Translations under genes and position numbers: made by a program
Assembly (NCBI GenBank): GCA_036269435.1
Contig: DATASA010000062.1
Location: 1 to 18,659, forward strand
Origin: CADCTB01 sp036269435
Lineage (GTDB): Bacteria; Actinomycetota; Acidimicrobiia; Acidimicrobiales; AC-14
Reading direction: 5' to 3'
DNA: 18,659 bases
Notes under the pieces: generated by a model
Database searches by the model: none
Told to the model about the DNA's origin: nothing
What the model saw: the letters and a program-made list of their open reading frames with translations, nothing else
Shown here: piece after piece, positions 15,201 through 18,659 of the stretch
How the letters are laid out: every line of letters starts with the position of its first letter
Numbering within the stretch: the first letter of the stretch is position 1

Positions 15201-15481
15201 CACCCGAAGGCGCTGGTGAGCGCCTCCCCGGGGGAAAGGCCGGCGGCGCCCAGCACGCCGCGCAGGCGCAGGGCGACACCCCGCAGCGACGTCTCCCACG
15301 ACCGGGGCAGCTCGTCGCCCCACAACAGCTCGGCCAGCTCGGACCGGGTGACCGGGCGATGGCGCTCGGCGACCAGGTAGGCGAGGGCGAGGCGGCCCAA
15401 CCGGCCCAACCCCCCGTCGTCGACCGCCACGCCGTCGACCTCGACCGCGACCCTGCCGGCGAGCGAGATCCTGATCACCAC
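12266..15481 (-). CDS. AfsR/SARP-type transcriptional regulator with BTAD, STAND NTPase and TPR domains
   Basis: This 1071-residue multidomain regulator begins with an OmpR-like winged helix (about 1-95; SELAELLWGDELPRSWETSL) and a bacterial transcriptional activation (BTAD) domain (100-250; AHLRLMRAHAGAGNRGEALR, YERCRRVLADELGVSPS). Next is an NB-ARC/STAND NTPase with Walker A GTGGVGKT (306-313), Walker B LLLVLDN (376-382), LATSREPLGVPGE (407-419) and the GLPL-like DNIPLAIELAAAR (465-477). A linking helical domain follows, then about seven 40-residue TPR units (about 705-985; repeats of ALRRRLGDRSGVA and the like). STAND regulators usually switch on when the repeat domain senses a ligand or partner. 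The GTG start at 15481 has a second GTG next to it and no ribosome site. The SLOG-family gene ends 21 bp upstream on the same strand, so the pair is likely one operon. Confidence 0.92.
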   Translation of the reverse strand: MVIRISLAGRVAVEVDGVAVDDGGLGRLGRLALAYLVAERHRPVTRSELAELLWGDELPRSWETSLRGVALRLRGVLGAAGLSPGEALTSAFGCWQLRLPAATEVDLETAAAELARADSARESGRPDEARALAEDAAAIAGRGFLPESEGPWVERRQAELRELHLQALETLADAAEATGDWAGALRAAEEAVSVEPFRESAHLRLMRAHAGAGNRGEALRAYERCRRVLADELGVSPSPPTEAAYLALLGEEPPPAVAAPDVVPTADAGPAWSNIPFQLTRLVGRDDELAEIEKAAAGSRLLTLTGTGGVGKTRLALAAAAELAPRYADGAFLVELAPLADADLVPQHVLSALGVREEAGQGPSDTLAAHLRSRHLLLVLDNCEHLVGPSAALAEGLLRSCPRLTVLATSREPLGVPGEATWRVPSLSPAGAMALFAERARGVRPDFVVDDDLAPTVAQLCQRLDNIPLAIELAAARTSALSVEEIASRLDDRFRLLSGGARTAVPRQQTLRAMVDWTYDALSPDERRVFDRLAVFGSAFGLDAAEQVAGDSEPGGIEPADVLDLLTGLVDKSLVLAERPPGGGPTRYRLLETMRHYARERLAESGDAAAVRARHLARAVAVAQAAEAGLEGADQATALDHLEAEHDDLRVALAWGTSGGDAEPALRLATALGRFWEVRGHLREGRSWLEAALTAGGGSEWPALRATALNWAAVLAQHQGDYGAARGLYEHSLALRRRLDDRLGVAAALVGLGNLAALQGELRQAGAQFAEAAAIGRDLDQPHVLSAALTNLGWVAHAAGDLGGARALYEEALGVRRTLGDGHGTALILANLGDLCLAGGDLDTASDLHTEGLALRRRLGDRSGVADSVAALGRVALARGDRDAARALHSEGLAERRRVGDRPGMPASLSALAELARLDGDRATAAALLEEALVVATELDDRHCVTLALLHLARLARDGDDPAGAEALYRQASPVADDGRVPPTASTATWMEGLGAMAVADGRPERAARLLGAADALRQAIGTPLPAHEAADRNDAVAGASAGLGEERFRSAFAAGRTMPLEAAARLATDS

Positions 15482-15502
15482 ACCACTACAGCACCGTCGC
15501 CC

Positions 15503-16240
15503 CTAGTTCGCGCCGGCCGGGCCGAGCTGATTCGGCCGGCTGAGCGCGCTCCGGAGCTGCTCGGCGACGTGGGCCGCGCCCAGCGCAGGGTCGACGGCGC
15601 AGACCGCGCCCGACCGGGCCAGCGCGGTCGCCCGCTCGTCGGCCGGCCGCCCGGCCAGCGCAGCGCCCAGGTGGTCGGCCACGCCGCCGCTGCGAGCCAC
15701 GGCCATGACCAGCCGGCCGGCCCCCACGTGGTGGCGGACGTCCTCCCAGGCCGGCTCGCCGCCGCCCGCGACCAGGGCCACCGACCGATTGCCGCCGGCG
15801 ACTGCGTCGGCGACGGCCGAGACCCAGCCGGCCAGCTCGGCTGGCTGCTGCGCCGGGACCAGCACGAAGTGGGTGTGCTCGGGATCGAGCGTGTCGTCGG
15901 GTTCGCGCCCGTCGTCGCCGATGACGCCGAGCAGTGCGAAGCCGGCTTTGCTCTCGGCCCGGATGCGTCCGAGCAGGCCGGGGACGCCGCCGCTCGTTCC
16001 CTCGTCGACGACCGTCGCCTCCATCGCGTCGGCCACCCGGGCGACAACCTTCTCGAGCAGCGGCCGGAGGCGGGCGACCTGATTCGGCCGGGTACCGGCG
16101 CCGACGACCACGATCGTCGGCACCCCGGTGGTGAGCCCCATCGCCCGCAGGGCGCGGGGCAGGTCGCGGCCCCCGGCCGTCCGCACCGCGAGGGCGACCT
16201 GGCCGGAGGCGAACGAGATGGGAAAGCGGGGGAGGCTCAC
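15503..16240 (-). CDS. SLOG-family (TRPM-type, LSDAT-prok-like) Rossmann ligand-binding protein
   Basis: This protein of about 245 residues has the pattern of the prokaryotic SLOG domain related to the N-terminus of TRPM channels. It has PTIVVVGAG (about 41-49), the hallmark VVDEGTSGGVPGLLGRIRAE (77-96), FALLGVIG, LDPEHTHFVLVP (118-129) and SVALVAGGGEPAWEDVRHHV (153-172). It ends with a MAVARSGGVADHLGAALAG block. SLOG domains are Rossmann-like folds proposed to bind or process nucleotide-derived ligands. No membrane or effector domain is fused here. An in-frame GTG at 16252 also exists, but GTG 16240 is preferred because GGAG lies six bases before it. The stop is 21 bp before the SARP-STAND-TPR regulator on the same strand, which suggests the two act together. 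Family call fairly sure; ligand unknown. Confidence 0.8.
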   Translation of the reverse strand: MSLPRFPISFASGQVALAVRTAGGRDLPRALRAMGLTTGVPTIVVVGAGTRPNQVARLRPLLEKVVARVADAMEATVVDEGTSGGVPGLLGRIRAESKAGFALLGVIGDDGREPDDTLDPEHTHFVLVPAQQPAELAGWVSAVADAVAGGNRSVALVAGGGEPAWEDVRHHVGAGRLVMAVARSGGVADHLGAALAGRPADERATALARSGAVCAVDPALGAAHVAEQLRSALSRPNQLGPAGAN

Positions 16241-16356
16241 ATCTGACTCCACGGTGGCGGGGGGCTACTATCCGGCGTCGGTCGTCGACTGGAGAAGGGC
16301 GTGGGTGGCCGGTCGACTACGCTGCGAGAAGAAATAGGATTCCACGACCCAAAGAG

Positions 16357-16385
16357 TCGACTTTTGATGCAGAAGTTTGTATTTT
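16357..16385 (+). promoter_or_regulatory. Promoter of the surface-protein gene
   Basis: TCGACT (16357-16362, 5/6 match to the TTGACT form of -35) is separated by exactly 17 bases from TATTTT (16380-16385). The stretch is AT-rich in an otherwise GC-rich region. Transcription would start near 16392 and give a leader of about 135 bases. Confidence 0.55.
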
Positions 16386-16391
16386 GAGGCC

Positions 16392-16526
16392 GCTGGCGAC
16401 AACCCCCACGGGACTTCTCGTGGGAGCCGCCGGGACGGGACTCTGCGTCGTGGCTGAAGGAAATCTACCGAAAGACATGGCGGGGGTCAGGCACCCGGCG
16501 GGGGGCCACGAACAAAGGAGCAGCGT
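16392..16526 (+). promoter_or_regulatory. Structured 5' leader, possible riboregulator
   Basis: The leader contains a hairpin with arms CCCACGGG (16405-16412) and CTCGTGGG (16417-16424, one G-U pair, loop ACTT). It also has a perfect 8-bp long-range stem, CCGCCGGG (16427-16434) with CCCGGCGG (16494-16501). Inside that loop, CGTGGC (16449-16454) is complementary to GCCACG (16505-16510) just outside it, so a pseudoknot is possible. The pseudoknot ends three bases before the Shine-Dalgarno AAAGGAG (16514-16520). I could not match it to a riboswitch class I know. The structure is read by eye, without energy calculation. Confidence 0.45.
16514..16520 (+). promoter_or_regulatory. Strong ribosome binding site deciding a TTG start
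   Basis: AAAGGAG is followed by six bases and then TTG at 16527. No ATG or GTG in this frame offers a better-placed start, and the resulting protein opens with a proper signal peptide. Confidence 0.8.
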
Positions 16527-18287
16527 TTGAGGACGCGAGCAGTAGGACTGTTGTCGGCGGCAATGGTGGTGGGGGGCCTTCTCATCGGAACGCCCGTCAC
16601 CGCCAACGCGGCACCGATCAGCGGGCAGGCCTTTGCCGCGTACGGCTCGGGCGCGGCGGTGATCACCAAGGCGCTGCAGTTGGGCAACACCTCCATCGCC
16701 AACGCCGAGGCCGCGTTCTCGGGCGGTTCCGTCAACTCCCAGGGCCTGAACACCCCGGTCGTGAACGAGTTCGGCGTGAACGTGCAGCCGGCCACCCCCG
16801 ACAAGAACGCCCTCGGGCGAGGCACGGGGCTCGAGGCGGGACTCGTCACCAATGACCCGCAGCAGTCGACGGTCAACCAGGTGCTCCTCTCGGGCCTCGC
16901 GGTCGCCACTGCGCCGCCGCCCACCGGGCCGATCGTCAAGGAAATCCCGATCAACCTGAACCCGGTGGCCTTCGCCAGCACCTTGCGGGGCACGGCCGCG
17001 GCCACCTACGACCCGACCTACTGCCCGGTGGGCAAGCCGCTCACCTACGGGCAGGGCTACGCCGAGAACCTGCAGCTGCTGAACGGCGGCGGCACGGTCG
17101 ACCCCACGACGGGGTTCACCGCACCCGTCCTCGGGACGAGCAGCACGGTCAACAACCCCCGTGCGGCCTCGCAGTCCCGCACTGTCACCTACCTGCAGCC
17201 CAACGGTGACGGCACCTTCGCCGTCGTCAGCGAGAGCCGCCAGACCGTGGCGCCCATCTCGCTGCTGGCCAACTCCACGACCAACACCGCCATCACCGTC
17301 GAGGTCGCCGGCGAGTTCGGCCTCAAGACCGTCTCCACCGGCAAGCCGGGTGGGTCGTCGATCTCCTACACGGGCAACCCGGTCCTGACCGTCAGCTCGA
17401 CGGTCCTCGGGGTCACCACCAACATCCTCGGCCCGATCAGCCTCCAGGACATCGTGGGCGCCAACGGGCTGACGGTGAACGTCCCCGGTCTGGTCACGGT
17501 CTCCGTGGGTGCGCCGCCCCGTGCTCTCGGCGGTGCTCCCGGGACCGCTCCGGCGCTGGCGGCAAACGGTACGTCGGCCTCCGGCGCCGTCGACGCCGTG
17601 CGGCTGAGCCTGCTGTCCCTTCCGGGCCTGACCGGCCTGGACCTGGCCCTCGGCCACATGGAGGGTGCGGTCGCCGCTCCCGCCGGTGGCGTGACCTGCG
17701 ACATCCCGGTCAGCAAGACGGCCAGCGTCGACCCGGTCACCGTCGGCCAGGACTTCAGCTACCAGATCCACATCCCCGCTGACGCAGCCCAGTTCAACGC
17801 CCTGTTCAACTGTGACCTGACCGGCATCTCGGCCACGGACACCGTCGAGACCCAGAGCGGCAGCCCGACGATCCAGCTGATCTCGGCCGACCACGGAGGC
17901 GTGATCAGCGGCAACAAGGTCACGTTCCCCAGCTTGGGGAATTACACCTTGGGACAAGATCCAATCGTCCTCACCATCAACGCCCGAATACCCACCTCAT
18001 CCGGAGCGGGCGTCCTGCGGGACACCGTGAACGTGACGGCGGCCCTGGGCAATTGCCGGGGTGGGGCCAACGGTGAGGACATCGTCAACGGCAACGCCCA
18101 GCTCAACGGCAGCGCCATCACCGGTGCCGTGACCCTCGTGGCCCCGAACGTGAGCCGGGGCGACCTGGCCGCCACCGGTGGCAACTCGTGGCCGCTGGTC
18201 GCTGGTGGGGGCTTCCTGCTCGCCGCCCTCGGCCTGGTCCGCCTGCGTCGCCGGGTGACCGACCCCACGGCGCCAGCCGAGAGCTAA
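16527..18287 (+). CDS. Secreted surface protein with LAxTG-like sorting signal
   Basis: This 586-residue exported protein has a signal peptide: MRTR, a hydrophobic core, and likely cleavage after TANA at residue 28. The body is Thr/Ser/Val/Gly-rich and strand-like. A DUF11-like beta domain begins around Cys391 (CDIPVSKTASVDPVTVGQDFSY) and carries Cys429 and Cys510, which could form disulfides. The C-terminus has LAATG (547-551), a hydrophobic segment (about 555-571) and RLRRR. This is the layout of a cell-wall sorting signal, and LAxTG is the type used by actinobacterial class E sortases. No sortase gene is in the window. The TTG start is fixed by AAAGGAG six bases upstream. The gene has its own promoter, a structured leader and a strong terminator, so it is probably monocistronic and well expressed. 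Binding partner or structural role unknown. Confidence 0.85.
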   Translation: MRTRAVGLLSAAMVVGGLLIGTPVTANAAPISGQAFAAYGSGAAVITKALQLGNTSIANAEAAFSGGSVNSQGLNTPVVNEFGVNVQPATPDKNALGRGTGLEAGLVTNDPQQSTVNQVLLSGLAVATAPPPTGPIVKEIPINLNPVAFASTLRGTAAATYDPTYCPVGKPLTYGQGYAENLQLLNGGGTVDPTTGFTAPVLGTSSTVNNPRAASQSRTVTYLQPNGDGTFAVVSESRQTVAPISLLANSTTNTAITVEVAGEFGLKTVSTGKPGGSSISYTGNPVLTVSSTVLGVTTNILGPISLQDIVGANGLTVNVPGLVTVSVGAPPRALGGAPGTAPALAANGTSASGAVDAVRLSLLSLPGLTGLDLALGHMEGAVAAPAGGVTCDIPVSKTASVDPVTVGQDFSYQIHIPADAAQFNALFNCDLTGISATDTVETQSGSPTIQLISADHGGVISGNKVTFPSLGNYTLGQDPIVLTINARIPTSSGAGVLRDTVNVTAALGNCRGGANGEDIVNGNAQLNGSAITGAVTLVAPNVSRGDLAATGGNSWPLVAGGGFLLAALGLVRLRRRVTDPTAPAES

Positions 18288-18315
18288 GCCGGGCCCACAC
18301 CGGCCTGTTCCTTCC

Positions 18316-18371
18316 GAGCCGGCTGCAGTGAGGTGCGCATCGCGCATCCCGCTGCAGCCGGTTCTTTTTTT
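18316..18371 (+). terminator. Intrinsic terminator after the surface-protein gene
   Basis: GAGCCGGCTGCAG (18316-18328) pairs with CTGCAGCCGGTTC (18352-18364) over 13 positions with one G-U pair. An inner hairpin TGCGC-ATC-GCGCA (18334-18346) sits in the loop. Seven Ts follow directly (18365-18371). It acts on plus-strand transcripts and lies 29 bases past the stop codon. Confidence 0.93.
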
Positions 18372-18442
18372 GCCCTGCATCGGAGGGGTCGGGCGACGGC
18401 AGAGGGCGGCGCGTCCTCCTGGCGCGTGCTTCGCGTCCGCGG

Positions 18443-18659
18443 TTACTCCGGAGCTCGAATGGCGTCGGCGGCGTTCGGGCGGAGCAGCCACGGCAGTGCC
18501 GCCGCCACCGCCAGGGCGACCCCGGCCACCAACAGCGGGCGGCCGAGGGCCCAGATGCCGATGACGGCCATGGCGCTCACCTCGGTGCCGAAGGCGGCGA
18601 CGGACGTCACCGTGGCCCGGGCCGGCCCCTCGATGCGTCGCTGGAGGCGGGCGTCGCCC
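18443..18659 (-). CDS. C-terminal part of an MFS-like transporter (start beyond the window)
   Basis: Reading the minus strand from 18658, an open frame of 71 codons ends at TAA 18445-18443. It begins DARLQRRIEGPARATVTSV and has two hydrophobic segments (AMAVIGIWALG; then a longer one, LLVAGVALAVAAALPWLL) and a short polar tail. The segment RIEGPARATVTSVAAFGTEV looks like the cytoplasmic loop before the final helices of major facilitator superfamily transporters, where Arg and the phrase RATVTSV recur. Only the last two membrane helices are in view, so the substrate cannot be judged. It converges on the surface-protein gene; the terminator lies between them. Confidence 0.6.
   Translation of the reverse strand, partial: GDARLQRRIEGPARATVTSVAAFGTEVSAMAVIGIWALGRPLLVAGVALAVAAALPWLLRPNAADAIRAPE

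Noticed and set aside
12398..16246. Plus-strand open frame of 1282 codons opposite the SARP-STAND and SLOG genes
   Set aside because: It is a composition artefact: no domain motifs, and both opposite-strand genes carry clear family motifs.
16392..16526. Known riboswitch classes (SAM-I, c-di-GMP-I, ydaO c-di-AMP, ZTP) for the surface-gene leader
   Set aside because: None of the conserved core strings I remember for these classes is present in the expected order. It is left as unclassified.

Overview
The window is very GC-rich bacterial DNA. Nearly every codon ends in G or C, GTG and TTG starts are common, and long spurious frames open on both strands. Gene content points to a high-GC actinomycete-type bacterium: an AfsR/SARP-type regulator, a surface protein with an LAxTG-like sorting signal, a DUF2207 membrane protein, a CRP/GlxR-type operator, and several genes whose start codon lies 6-8 bases after a TANNNT -10 box (likely leaderless mRNAs). 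I lean towards Acidimicrobiia or a relative, but that is inference from gene style only.

Left part (1-3600): a coiled-coil lytic transglycosylase (possibly cut at its 5' end by the window edge) converges on a small CBS-pair protein. The CBS gene is divergent from a stand-alone NuoF-like flavoprotein. A perfect TGTGA-N6-TCACA operator lies between these two. A small membrane protein follows.

Middle (3526-9058): a winged-helix protein of unknown function, an alpha/beta hydrolase, a divergent P-loop kinase-like protein, an aldo/keto reductase coupled to a second NuoF-like protein, then on the minus strand a YegP/DUF1508 protein with a histone-like basic tail followed by a FrnE-type DsbA protein. 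The two NuoF-like proteins keep the FMN, NADH and 4Fe-4S motifs and share an unusual C-terminal tail. No NuoE, NuoG or other Complex I gene is nearby.

Right part (9176-18659): a cluster of three copies of a palindromic repeat lies downstream of a CrtO/PYROXD2-like FAD oxidoreductase. A DUF2207 membrane protein is divergent from that oxidoreductase across 40 bp. Next, on the minus strand, is a two-gene unit: a SLOG-family (TRPM-type, LSDAT) Rossmann protein, then a 1071-residue SARP-STAND-TPR regulator 21 bp downstream. Divergent from it is a secreted, probably sortase-anchored surface protein. Its leader can form an 8-bp stem and a 6-bp pseudoknot ending just before a strong ribosome binding site, and it ends in a strong intrinsic terminator. 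The C-terminus of an MFS-like transporter enters from the right edge.

The items most worth following are the SLOG plus STAND-regulator pair, the CRP-site-controlled stand-alone NuoF family, and the pseudoknot-capable leader of the surface protein. No CRISPR array, tRNA, rRNA, insertion sequence or prophage gene was recognised. No gene-free stretch exceeds 300 bases; the longest are 9059-9308 (promoter and repeat cluster) and about 16241-16526 (promoter and leader).
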